Shown: in pieces, positions 1 to 8,027 of the stretch
Numbering within the stretch: the stretch's first letter is position 1
Layout: every line of letters starts with the position of its first letter
DNA from: Demequina sp. NBRC 110051
Lineage (GTDB): Bacteria; Actinomycetota; Actinomycetes; Actinomycetales; Demequinaceae
Reading direction: 5' to 3'
Assembly: GCF_002090055.1 (NCBI RefSeq)
Contig: NZ_BBRH01000006.1
Location: 124,001-188,000 of the forward strand
Length of the DNA: 64,000 nt
Program-made: the position numbers and the translations under genes
Notes under the pieces: generated by a model
The model's input: only the letters and a program-made list of their open reading frames with translations
What the model was told of the DNA's origin: nothing
Databases searched by the model: none

Positions 1-1391
1 GAGGTGAACATGAGCGGCACCATGACGACGAGTGCGAGAGCCACGAACGGGATGACCGTGGTGAGAATGCCGGAGGCCCGGGATTGGAGCGCCCATGGCC
101 GGGCAAAACCGGTGAGGACGAAGACGGCACATGCGGCGAGCACGATCGCCACGAAGTTGGTGAGAAAGAGCAGGAAGGCGCCCGCGGCATCGTCCATACG
201 CCCACCGCCCAGTGCGACGCCGACGACGGCGAGCGGCGGGACGAGCGCGACGGCGATCGCGACGCCCGCGATCGACGAGGACACGCGCTTGTCCACCGTG
301 GCGAACGCCCCCGCCGCGCCGGCGGCGATGGCGATCAACATATCCAGGATGGTGGGGCTGGTGCGCGAGACGATTTGGGTGTTGGTGTCGAATGTCACGG
401 CCACCGGTGCCCATGCGGCCAGCCCGTACGCAAGGGTGATCGAGACCGTGACGCCCAGGCCGACCATGACGGCGGAGTCCACCGCGCGCCGTCCCCACCC
501 GTTCACGATGGCGCCCGCCAGCCCCAGGATCGGCATCATCAGTGGGGCGACGAGCATGGCGCCGATCACGACGGCCGTGGAGTCGGCGAGCACGGCGTAG
601 GTGGCGATGGCCACCGACAGCACGAGCATGACCCACCACGACGACCGCTTCGACAGCCGTGCCGGGCTCTCGTAGTACAGCGAGTCCGCCAGCTCGATGC
701 GGCGCTCACGACCAATGTCTGAGCCGACGATCCAATCCCAGAGCACCGCAAGCATGCCGTCGGAGTCGGGGTCCGCCGCCACTGGCGCGGATCCCTCGTC
801 ACGCCGCAGGCCCCAGGTGATGAGGATGAGACCCAGGAGGAGCGCGACCACGGCCGCGCCGGAGATGATCGCGCTCGTCACGGTCTCGGGAGACACGACG
901 GCGAGCACGCCCAGCGCGACGGCCGTGATGCCGCCGGTGATGCGCACGCCTCGATGCGACGAGTCGCGTCGAGCGGTCGCGCGGATCACGAAGGCCAGGC
1001 CGCGGACGACGACATAGAAACCGACCAACAGCACCGTCAGCCTCAGCCCGATCTCCGCCCCGGCGTCGAACGCGAAGGCGGCCACGCCCAACAGCACCGC
1101 AAACGCGATCGACATCAGCCCACGCGTGAGCGACCACACGCGATTGCCGGCGCGACGCACGCGGCGACGGGCGCCGAAGGCGAACGCCACATCGAGCACC
1201 CCGACCAGGGCGAAGGCGATCACCACGACGGCGCTCACGGCGGCGGTGGCGAGGCCGGGCAGGAGCAGCACCGCCCCACCCGCCGAGGCGAGAATAAGCC
1301 CCTTGAGCGACGCGGGGTTGCTCAGCGATGCGGAGGCGTGCCGCAGCCGCGCGCTCCATGAGTCGCTCTCACTGCGCGAGGTGTCACCCAT
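1..1391 (-). CDS. HdeD-like plus DUF389 membrane protein (3' end outside window)
   Basis: The frame stays open from an ATG at 1391, preceded by GGAGAGG, to the left edge, so at least 463 residues are present and the C-terminus is missing. Residues about 25-200 form six or so hydrophobic segments with the short Arg-rich loops of HdeD/DUF308 proteins. After a polar linker, residues about 225-460 carry the DUF389 signature (VIGAMLVAPLMMPILG near residue 280) and further membrane spans. DUF389 proteins are multi-pass membrane proteins of unknown function. The join of an HdeD-like half to a DUF389 half is seen in the sequence; any role in stress or transport would be inference. It is divergent from the sugar transferase to its right. 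Confidence 0.8.
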   Translation of the reverse strand, partial: MGDTSRSESDSWSARLRHASASLSNPASLKGLILASAGGAVLLLPGLATAAVSAVVVIAFALVGVLDVAFAFGARRRVRRAGNRVWSLTRGLMSIAFAVLLGVAAFAFDAGAEIGLRLTVLLVGFYVVVRGLAFVIRATARRDSSHRGVRITGGITAVALGVLAVVSPETVTSAIISGAAVVALLLGLILITWGLRRDEGSAPVAADPDSDGMLAVLWDWIVGSDIGRERRIELADSLYYESPARLSKRSSWWVMLVLSVAIATYAVLADSTAVVIGAMLVAPLMMPILGLAGAIVNGWGRRAVDSAVMVGLGVTVSITLAYGLAAWAPVAVTFDTNTQIVSRTSPTILDMLIAIAAGAAGAFATVDKRVSSSIAGVAIAVALVPPLAVVGVALGGGRMDDAAGAFLLFLTNFVAIVLAACAVFVLTGFARPWALQSRASGILTTVIPFVALALVVMVPLMFT

Positions 1392-1518
1392 CGCCTCTCC
1401 GTTCCCCAGCCCTCCCTTGGCATCGTACGGCGCGGTGGTCGGGACGCGTCGGCCCGCCATTGTCAGAATGCGCCGCTATTGTTGACGCCGTAACAAAAAA
1501 CTCTTGAGGGAGAGTGCA

Positions 1519-3054
1519 GTGGGGGGAGCCACGGTGGCAGAGGCCAAGGAAGCGACCGGCATGCAGCCGGCAGACGTGACCGGCGCCGTGCCGTTGATGC
1601 AGCCCAGCACGCAGCGCATGCATGGCCGGCGAGGCTGGGCCAAGAAGTACGAGCGCCGCCTGGCCTGGTCCGATGCCTTTGTCGTCACCCTTTCGATGGT
1701 CCTCGCGCATGGCGTGAGATTCGGCTGGGAGCCCTTTATCCCGGTGCAGGGGAACAATGCGCCGGCGTATTTTTTGGTGACCATCGCGATTGTGGTGGTC
1801 TGGGTGATTCTCCTGGGCTGGACCAAGTCCCGCGACGCCGCCGTCCTGGGTCACGGCCCGGAGGAGTTCCAGCGCGTCATGCATGCCTCGTGGCTGGTGT
1901 TCGCGGGCATCGCGATCGTGGGCTTCCTCACCCAGTGGCAGATCAGCCGCGGCTACCTGCTCTTCGCCATCCCCTTCGGCACGCTCATGCTGGTGATCTA
2001 CCGCGTGGCGTGGCGCTCGCTGGTGAAGTCGCAGCGCGACGCCGGCTACCTCCAGGCGCAGTGCGTGGTGGTGGGCCCACCCAAGACCGTACGCCAGATG
2101 ATCCGCCGCCTCCACTCCGTGCCGCGCGCCGGCTACGCCATCGTGGGCGCGTGCCTCCCGGGCGAGGGCGCCGCGAAGCACACGACCATCGAGGGCGTGC
2201 CCGTCCTGGGCGGCGCCGACGACGCCGCCGAGCACGCCATTCACGCCAACGCCGAGTACGTGATCTTGGCCGGCACCGACGCCATCTCCCTGCGCGAGAC
2301 CAAGGAATTGGGCTGGGAGCTCGAGGGCACCGGCGTGGGCCTCATCGTGGTGCCGACCATCGTCGACGTCGCCGGCCCCCGCGTGTCCATGAGCCCCGTG
2401 GACGGCTTGCCGCTCATGCACGTGGACGCCCCCCGCTTCGAGGGCGGCCGCTACGCGCTGAAGAACACCATCGACAGGATCTCCGCCTTCCTCGGCCTGG
2501 TCATCCTCGCGATCCCCATGGCGATCGTCGCGCTCGCGATCAGGATCGAGAGCCCCGGCCCGGTGCTCTTCAAGCAGATCCGTGTGGGCGTGGACCACCG
2601 CTTGTTCACCATGTACAAGTTCCGCTCCATGTACACCGACGCCGAGCAGCGCCTGGCCGCCCTCCACGCCGAGCAGGGCGTGGACGCCGGCAACGAGGTC
2701 CTGTTCAAGATGAAGGACGACCCGCGCGTGACCCGCGTGGGCAAGATCCTGCGCCGCTTCTCCATCGACGAGCTCCCACAGCTCATCAACGTCCTCAAGG
2801 GCGACATGTCGCTGGTGGGCCCGCGCCCGCCGCTGCCGCGCGAGGTGGAGCAGTGGGAGGAGAACGTGGGGCGCCGCCAGCTGGTGAAGCCTGGCCTCAC
2901 GGGCCTGTGGCAGGTCTCGGGCCGCTCGGACCTGGACTGGGAGCAGTCCGTCCGCCTCGACCTCTACTACGCGGAGAACTGGTCCATCGCCGGCGACCTG
3001 GTCATCCTGGCCCGCACCGGCTGGGCCATCGTCGCGGGCCGCGGCGCGTACTAA
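1519..3054 (+). CDS. Undecaprenyl-phosphate sugar phosphotransferase (exopolysaccharide initiation)
   Basis: This membrane enzyme transfers a sugar-1-phosphate onto undecaprenyl phosphate, the first step of exopolysaccharide repeat-unit assembly. The N-terminal third has several membrane spans and a CoA-binding-like region (VVVGPPKTVRQM). The C-terminal bacterial sugar transferase domain begins around LKNTIDRISAFLGL and contains MYKFRSM, RRFSIDELPQLINVLKGDMSLVG and KPGLTGLWQVSGRS, all typical of the WbaP/CpsE class. Length, about 511 residues, is normal. Start choice is uncertain: GTG 1519 follows AGGGAG and GTG 1534 follows GGGGGAG; an earlier TTG at 1504 has no good ribosome site. It probably serves the polymer made by the operon at 18-28 kb. 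Confidence 0.93.
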   Translation: MGGATVAEAKEATGMQPADVTGAVPLMQPSTQRMHGRRGWAKKYERRLAWSDAFVVTLSMVLAHGVRFGWEPFIPVQGNNAPAYFLVTIAIVVVWVILLGWTKSRDAAVLGHGPEEFQRVMHASWLVFAGIAIVGFLTQWQISRGYLLFAIPFGTLMLVIYRVAWRSLVKSQRDAGYLQAQCVVVGPPKTVRQMIRRLHSVPRAGYAIVGACLPGEGAAKHTTIEGVPVLGGADDAAEHAIHANAEYVILAGTDAISLRETKELGWELEGTGVGLIVVPTIVDVAGPRVSMSPVDGLPLMHVDAPRFEGGRYALKNTIDRISAFLGLVILAIPMAIVALAIRIESPGPVLFKQIRVGVDHRLFTMYKFRSMYTDAEQRLAALHAEQGVDAGNEVLFKMKDDPRVTRVGKILRRFSIDELPQLINVLKGDMSLVGPRPPLPREVEQWEENVGRRQLVKPGLTGLWQVSGRSDLDWEQSVRLDLYYAENWSIAGDLVILARTGWAIVAGRGAY

Positions 3055-3055
3055 A

Positions 3056-3069
3056 CGGCCCCTCGGCCG
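3056..3069 (+). terminator. Possible short hairpin after the sugar transferase
   Basis: CGGCC (3056-3060), a CCTC loop and GGCCG (3065-3069) form a 5-bp stem two bases after the stop codon. There is no T-tract, so it is only a weak terminator candidate. Confidence 0.35.
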
Positions 3070-3079
3070 GTAGCCACCA

Positions 3080-3099
3080 GTGACATTCGTCACTAGGCT
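3080..3099 (+). promoter_or_regulatory. GTGAC-N4-GTCAC operator abutting a -10 box
   Basis: A perfect palindrome, GTGACATTCGTCAC (3080-3093), is followed directly by TAGGCT (3094-3099), a plausible -10 for the L,D-transpeptidase gene starting at 3143. No good -35 is visible, which fits an activator-dependent promoter. The same palindrome type directly abuts the -10 of the gene starting at 7644 on the other strand, the one with which this transcript converges. The half-site GTGAC/GTCAC matches both MtrA-type (GTCACA) and CRP/GlxR-type (GTGA-N6-TCAC) sites; the sequence alone does not decide. Confidence 0.6.
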
Positions 3100-3142
3100 G
3101 ATGGGGCGTGTCGTGAGGGCGCCACGCTCCTGGAGGCAAAGC

Positions 3143-3955
3143 ATGAACAGGCCGATGCGCGCGCTGGCTTTCGTGGGCGCGTCCGCCCTGATCCTCGCCG
3201 GCTGCAGCGGCAATCCGGAGCCGGTGGTCTCGACGTCGGCGACCTCGGCGCCCGTGCCGAGTATTACTGCGCCGGACGTCGAGACCTCGCCCCAGGGCGG
3301 CGACGTCGATGTCACCGCCGCCAGCTACATCGTCACCGCGCCCAGCGACAGCGTCGACGTCTACGACGAGGTCGACGGCACCGTCACCCAAACCGTCGCC
3401 GCCGAGGATGTCCTCACGGCCCCCGGCCAGACGCCCCTCACCTTCCTGGTGAAGGAGCTGCGCGACGACTGGGCCGAGGTCTACCTGCCCATCCGCCCCA
3501 ACGGCTCCACCGGCTGGATCCCGCTGGCCGACGAGCAGCTCACCGCCACGTCCTACCGGCTCGAGATCTCCCTGACGGACTTCACGCTCAGCCTGTTCCA
3601 GGGCAACGACGAGGTCTTCACCACCGACGTGGGCGTGGGCCGCGACGACCGCCCCACCCCCGGCGGCGTCTATTACATCCGCGAGCTCCTGCAGCCGCCC
3701 AACCCCGAGGGGGTCTACGGCCCCTTCGCCTACGGCCTCTCGGGCTACTCGCCGGTCCTGGACGAGTTCAACGGTGGCGAGGCGATCATCGGCATCCACG
3801 GCACCAACGAGCCCGAGAAGCTCGGCAGCTACGTCTCCTCGGGCTGCATCCGCATGGCCAACGACGCGATCACGGAGCTCGTCACCGAGTTCGGCATCCC
3901 GCTGGGCACCCCGGTCTACATCTCCGACCAGGCCGCGGACCTCACCGCCGCGTAA
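3143..3955 (+). CDS. L,D-transpeptidase (YkuD) lipoprotein
   Basis: The protein has 270 residues. The ATG at 3143 follows TGGAGG at good spacing; earlier in-frame starts lack a ribosome site. A lipoprotein signal ends in LAGC (Cys21), so it should be lipid-anchored outside the membrane. A Ser/Thr/Pro-rich linker leads to an SH3-like region (about 60-135), then a YkuD domain (about 138-265). The catalytic motif is complete: His219 in GIHGT and Cys235 in SSGCIRM. Such enzymes form 3-3 peptidoglycan cross-links or attach proteins to the wall. Its promoter carries the GTGAC operator shared with two other envelope genes, and it converges on the Cys-rich secreted protein through a shared terminator. 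Confidence 0.93.
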   Translation: MNRPMRALAFVGASALILAGCSGNPEPVVSTSATSAPVPSITAPDVETSPQGGDVDVTAASYIVTAPSDSVDVYDEVDGTVTQTVAAEDVLTAPGQTPLTFLVKELRDDWAEVYLPIRPNGSTGWIPLADEQLTATSYRLEISLTDFTLSLFQGNDEVFTTDVGVGRDDRPTPGGVYYIRELLQPPNPEGVYGPFAYGLSGYSPVLDEFNGGEAIIGIHGTNEPEKLGSYVSSGCIRMANDAITELVTEFGIPLGTPVYISDQAADLTAA

Positions 3956-3958
3956 GGC

Positions 3959-3999
3959 GGGCCCCCTCCCGCGAGGCTGAGGCTCGCGGGAGGGGGCCC
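3959..3999. terminator. Bidirectional terminator with a 17-bp perfect stem
   Basis: Left arm 3959-3975 and right arm 3983-3999 are perfectly complementary over 17 bp with a 7-base loop. It sits four bases after the L,D-transpeptidase stop and 27 bases before the stop of the minus-strand giant gene, so it can end both convergent transcripts. Confidence 0.85.
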
Positions 4000-4026
4000 T
4001 CCGGCTGACAGATGCAGGGGTGCGTG

Positions 4027-7000
4027 TCAGCCGGTGTACGTGACGCTCGCGACGCGAACAGCCACGGGCTTGGGGGCGTCGGCGACCTTGGTCGGCGTGG
4101 CCGGCGTGAGCGGCGGGGCGTCGAGCACCACGGTGGTGGTGGTCGGCGGGTTGGCCGAGCACGTCGGGGTGGCCGGCGGGTAGTTCACCGTCACCGTGGT
4201 CTCGGGGTTGACCTGGACCAGGATCTGAACGCCGTCACGCGTCCAACCGAAGTTGTCCTGGGGGTCGTCCACCGGGAGCCACTCGCCGTCCTCGTCTTGG
4301 ACCCAGCCGGGCCAGTCCGTGGCGACGAAGGTGTCACCGTTGGTCGGGTCGATCTGGTCCTCGGTGTAGCCCGCCGCGGGTGCGACGGCCGCTCCGGGCC
4401 AGAGGATCCGGCCTTCGCCCAGCGGGTAGGTGCCCGGCAGGGTGTAGTCTTCGCCGTCGGGGTTGACGAAGGTGATGGTGGCCATCGGCTCCTCACCCTC
4501 CTCGACTCCCTCGAGCGGCTGGTCATCGGGGTTGTTGACCACGATGTTGTAGGACAGCCACGGGGCATCGGCCACACAGGTGCCGCCGATGAAGGACCCG
4601 GTCAGCGTGGGCTCCGCGGGCTCCTCACAGCCGCCGGCGAACATGCCATCCACCCACAGCTGGTCGGTCTCGGAGTTGAACATCGACTCCATGATGGTGA
4701 GGGGAGACCACTCGCCATCCGCCTCGGAGCAGATTTGGATGGGCGTGCACTCCAGGCCGTTGACCCACTCGATGGCGCCCGCGGGGGCCTCGCCGTAGTA
4801 GGTCACCATCTGGGCAGCCCCGTCGGTGTACTCGCAGACCTCGATCACGGGAGGCTCACAGTCGCCCGCGGCGGCGGGGTAGGTGACGCCGGTGATCTCG
4901 GTCTCCGGGTTCAGCTGGACCGTCACGGTCGCGCCGTCACGGGTCCATCCGTAGTTGTCGGTGCCCACGTTCTGCAGCAGGCCGTCGATGTAGTCCCAGC
5001 CGGGCCACGCGGTGGGGTTGCCCTCACCGTCGGTACCGAAGCCGGGCCACGCGATCTGGCCGGACCACAGCGGGTAGTCCGCCAGGTCGATGGCCACGGT
5101 GGTGGACCAGGGCTCGAAGCCCTCCTTCGAGAACGTGATGGTGATCTCGGTGAGGTCGCTCGCCTCGTTGGGCAGCTGGGCGGCCGGGTCGTTGAGGTCG
5201 ACCATCCAGTTGATCAGCGGCGCGCCCTCGGAGCAGATGGCCTCGACGTACGAGCTGTCGATGTCGAAGCAGTCCTCGTCGGGCTCGTCGATGGTGAACT
5301 CGTACGTGAACAGCGCGTAGGGGTTGATCTCGACGAGCGTGGGCTGGGCGAAGCCGGACGCCTGGAACGTCGGGACCGACATTCCTGTGATCCGGTAGGT
5401 GCCCGGCATGAGGTCGGCCTCGCTGATGTCGACCTCATCTTCCGGCATGAACGGACCGTAGGTGCCGATCAGCTCATTGCTGCCCTCGCCCAGCTTGACC
5501 AGGCGGAATGTGATGGGGCTCTGGAAGGAGCCGATCACGGCCTGGTAGTCGAAGCCGCCGAACTCGGGGTTGAGGCAGGTCAGGTCGGTGTGCGTTCCAC
5601 CGGCGCTGGGCGTGACGGGGGTGGCGCAGTCGTTGGCCCAGTACTCGAGCCAGGCCTCCCAGCCGGATTCACCCTCGAACGCCTCGGGCCAGTTCTTGCC
5701 GTCGTAGCTGATGGTGTACCCGTTCTTCTCGACGCTGAACGGCGGGATGATGTCGGCATCATGCGTGCCGTTGTCGGTGCCGTGACCGTTGTCGAAGTCG
5801 AACTCCCACTGCGAGCCGTTGAAGATCGCGTTGAAGGAAATCTCGATGTTGTTGAACGGGTTCTGGTCGGACTCGGTCGCGTGGCAGATCTTCACCTTGT
5901 CGGAGACGTCGAAGCAGTCGCGGGCGTCGCCGGTCCACTCCGTGTACTCCTTGGGGAGGTCCTCCTCGTAGTAGTCCTGGCCGTACCAGCCGCCCTCGCC
6001 CTCTTCACAGATGGTGACCACGGGGCCGCAGTACTTGGCGTCGACCGCAGTGTCGATGGCGGGGTCGCCCTCCCACAGCGTGGCGTACTCGTATCCGCCG
6101 TTGCCGTCGGGGAGGCAGTACTCGTCGTTGGTGAGCTCGCAGCCGGCGGGGACAGGGGCCTGCTCGGAGTAGTTCTCCCACAGGACGTAGTGGTCCCAGT
6201 CCTGGGAGGCAGGGTCGGTCGCGGCGGGCAGCGAAGCGTGGGAAGCCTCACCGGTCTCCGTGTCGAACACGCAGTAGTCCACCGGCGGTGGCTCGCACTC
6301 GCCCGAGTTCTCGATCTTGATGATCCAGTGGACCATCTCGGGGGTCCAGATGGCGTCATCGGCGGGCTTGCCACCGTTGGGCCACGTCAGGAGCTTGGTG
6401 CTGCGCAGGTTGTCGAGGACCCCCTGGTCCGACGTGCCGTCGATCCGGTAGCGGTCCAGCTGGATCCACTGGTCCACGGCACAGACCGGCACTCCACAGT
6501 CGCCGTTGTCCAGTAGGGCCTCCTTGCTGACGCCCTCGGCCAGCCACTTCTGCGGGAAGTTCGCCTGGGTGACGACGGCCTGGTAGCCCTCGACCAGCCT
6601 GTCGACGCCCTGGTCGACCTTCCAGCAGACGTAGACGTAGTAGTAGCAGTCGGTGGTGGAGCCGCGCTTGAACTTCAGCTCGTAGCCCATCTCCTCGATG
6701 GCCGCGATCTCGTTCTCCGTGAAGTTCTCACACACGGGCGGCGGGGGAGTCTCGCACTTCTTCGGGTCGACGGCGGTGTAGCCCACCTCGTCGTCGTACA
6801 CGGAGACCTTCTCGAAGCCGCCGTTGCCGTCGGCCACGCAGATCTTGATCATCTGTGGGGTGCAGTCAGACTCGTCGACCTGGTCGCGAGGAAGGCCGCC
6901 CTCGGCAACCTGGACGATGTCCGCGAAGTCATTTTCGGCGTCCCACTCACACACGTACATGGGGTCGGGTGTGGGCTGGCCGCAGTCGAAGTTAGGCCAG

Positions 7001-7644
7001 ATGTCGAGCTCGTTGACCTGGATGAAGGTGATCCGGAAGTACTCCCAGTTCAGCGTGGCCCACTTCGCGGTGTCCCGGAAGTTCACCGTGTAGGTCTTCT
7101 GCCCGTATCCCGGGGTGTTGACGTCCCAGTGCCAGGAGATGGACTCCTCGGGGCCAAAGGGCTTGCCGTCATCGTCCAGCTGCTGGACCTTGAAGTTGAT
7201 GTGCTGGCCATCGAAGGCGTACGGCCAGGTGGCGGTGATGGTGCCGTCGCAGTAGTACTCGACGGTGGGCTTGCCCTGCGGCACGTAATGCACCATGTAG
7301 TGCGACACGTCCTTGCCGGACGAGTGCGTGATGGTGACCGTCTTGGCCGGCGGGTCGACGTTCTTGATCTCCGGGCCGTACCCATTGTTCACTGACGCGG
7401 ACTTCACGCAGTACTTGTCGATCATCTTGCCGTCGGGAGCGGTGACTTCTACCGACTTCTTGTCACCGCTGACGTCGACCTTCGCCGACCAGCCGTCACC
7501 CGAGACGATGTCCGTACAGACTTTGACCGTGTCGTCCGTCTCGGTGGCGAGCGCCGGCAGTGATGCCGTCGTCAGTCCGATCATCGCGAGCGCGGCCGCC
7601 ACGACGGCCGCCACCCACATGTGGAAATGTGTCCTCAGCTTCAT
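4027..7644 (-). CDS. Giant Cys-rich secreted protein, function unknown
   Basis: The protein has 1205 residues. ATG 7644 follows AGGAGG with 5-base spacing, better than an ATG six codons earlier. A signal peptide (MKLRTHFHMW, then a hydrophobic stretch) ends near ALA33. The mature part is acidic, rich in Trp, Tyr and Pro, and carries many regularly spaced Cys residues in short modules such as CEPPV, YCLPDGNGGYEYATLWEGDP and VCEYTDGAAQM. A KICHATESDQNPF motif with a downstream DIIPPF, known from secreted actinobacterial proteins, lies in the middle. Two related C-terminal modules share a WPGW...FGWTRDG(V/A)...NPET...YP pattern. There is no LPxTG, TM anchor or catalytic motif, so it is probably released or held non-covalently. 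Its promoter has an elaborate GTGAC operator array. Confidence 0.8.
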   Translation of the reverse strand: MKLRTHFHMWVAAVVAAALAMIGLTTASLPALATETDDTVKVCTDIVSGDGWSAKVDVSGDKKSVEVTAPDGKMIDKYCVKSASVNNGYGPEIKNVDPPAKTVTITHSSGKDVSHYMVHYVPQGKPTVEYYCDGTITATWPYAFDGQHINFKVQQLDDDGKPFGPEESISWHWDVNTPGYGQKTYTVNFRDTAKWATLNWEYFRITFIQVNELDIWPNFDCGQPTPDPMYVCEWDAENDFADIVQVAEGGLPRDQVDESDCTPQMIKICVADGNGGFEKVSVYDDEVGYTAVDPKKCETPPPPVCENFTENEIAAIEEMGYELKFKRGSTTDCYYYVYVCWKVDQGVDRLVEGYQAVVTQANFPQKWLAEGVSKEALLDNGDCGVPVCAVDQWIQLDRYRIDGTSDQGVLDNLRSTKLLTWPNGGKPADDAIWTPEMVHWIIKIENSGECEPPPVDYCVFDTETGEASHASLPAATDPASQDWDHYVLWENYSEQAPVPAGCELTNDEYCLPDGNGGYEYATLWEGDPAIDTAVDAKYCGPVVTICEEGEGGWYGQDYYEEDLPKEYTEWTGDARDCFDVSDKVKICHATESDQNPFNNIEISFNAIFNGSQWEFDFDNGHGTDNGTHDADIIPPFSVEKNGYTISYDGKNWPEAFEGESGWEAWLEYWANDCATPVTPSAGGTHTDLTCLNPEFGGFDYQAVIGSFQSPITFRLVKLGEGSNELIGTYGPFMPEDEVDISEADLMPGTYRITGMSVPTFQASGFAQPTLVEINPYALFTYEFTIDEPDEDCFDIDSSYVEAICSEGAPLINWMVDLNDPAAQLPNEASDLTEITITFSKEGFEPWSTTVAIDLADYPLWSGQIAWPGFGTDGEGNPTAWPGWDYIDGLLQNVGTDNYGWTRDGATVTVQLNPETEITGVTYPAAAGDCEPPVIEVCEYTDGAAQMVTYYGEAPAGAIEWVNGLECTPIQICSEADGEWSPLTIMESMFNSETDQLWVDGMFAGGCEEPAEPTLTGSFIGGTCVADAPWLSYNIVVNNPDDQPLEGVEEGEEPMATITFVNPDGEDYTLPGTYPLGEGRILWPGAAVAPAAGYTEDQIDPTNGDTFVATDWPGWVQDEDGEWLPVDDPQDNFGWTRDGVQILVQVNPETTVTVNYPPATPTCSANPPTTTTVVLDAPPLTPATPTKVADAPKPVAVRVASVTYTG

Positions 7645-7694
7645 TGCATCCTCCTTTGCCACGGCTGGCGCCCCCCAGAGCGCCCCTCAGCGCC

Positions 7695-7798
7695 GTGACA
7701 CTTACAGATGACGCTAGTGACATTTGTCACACGGTCAACTTGAGAGCGTGACTGATGTGACTGATGTGACGCCAGAGCGATCGTGTGACAAAAGTCAC
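7695..7798 (-). promoter_or_regulatory. Promoter and GTGAC/GTCAC operator array for the giant secreted protein
   Basis: On the minus strand, TTGACC (plus 7733-7738) and TAGCGT (7711-7716) form a -35/-10 pair with 16-base spacing. The spacer is almost filled by the palindrome GTGACATTTGTCAC (7717-7730). Upstream of the -35 lie three GTGAC sites at 7748, 7757 and 7766 with an exact 9-bp period (GTGACTGAT repeated), and a second palindrome GTGACAAAAGTCAC at 7785-7798. A lone GTGACA is at 7695. Read on the minus strand the triple repeat is GTCACA-N3 three times, the published mycobacterial MtrA box pattern. This explains most of the 7645-8027 gap; the rest of the gap (7799-8027) shows no gene. 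Confidence 0.65.
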
Positions 7799-8027
7799 AT
7801 TGTTATCGGCGCGGAAAGCGCGATGCTCTCAAAACCGGGACCAAGGGCCTACGTCCTGAGACGGTCCCGATCGTCGTCCCCCACCCGACAGCGCGAACCG
7901 GAACGGCCCACGACACGCCGTGAATCGCCCCCGCAGCGCCCCGTGTCCCAGGCCCGCCGGCCCGCGATCCGGTTCAAACCGACGAAGACGCGCCGGAGGA
8001 GCCCAGGCCCAGTGGAACAATGGCGCC

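Noticed and set aside
1384-3315. 643-residue minus-strand frame
   Set aside because: Shadow of the sugar transferase and part of the L,D-transpeptidase.
4012-6516. 834-residue open frame on the plus strand
   Set aside because: Antisense to the Cys-rich secreted protein; no signal peptide, domain or ribosome site, and codon bias is wrong.
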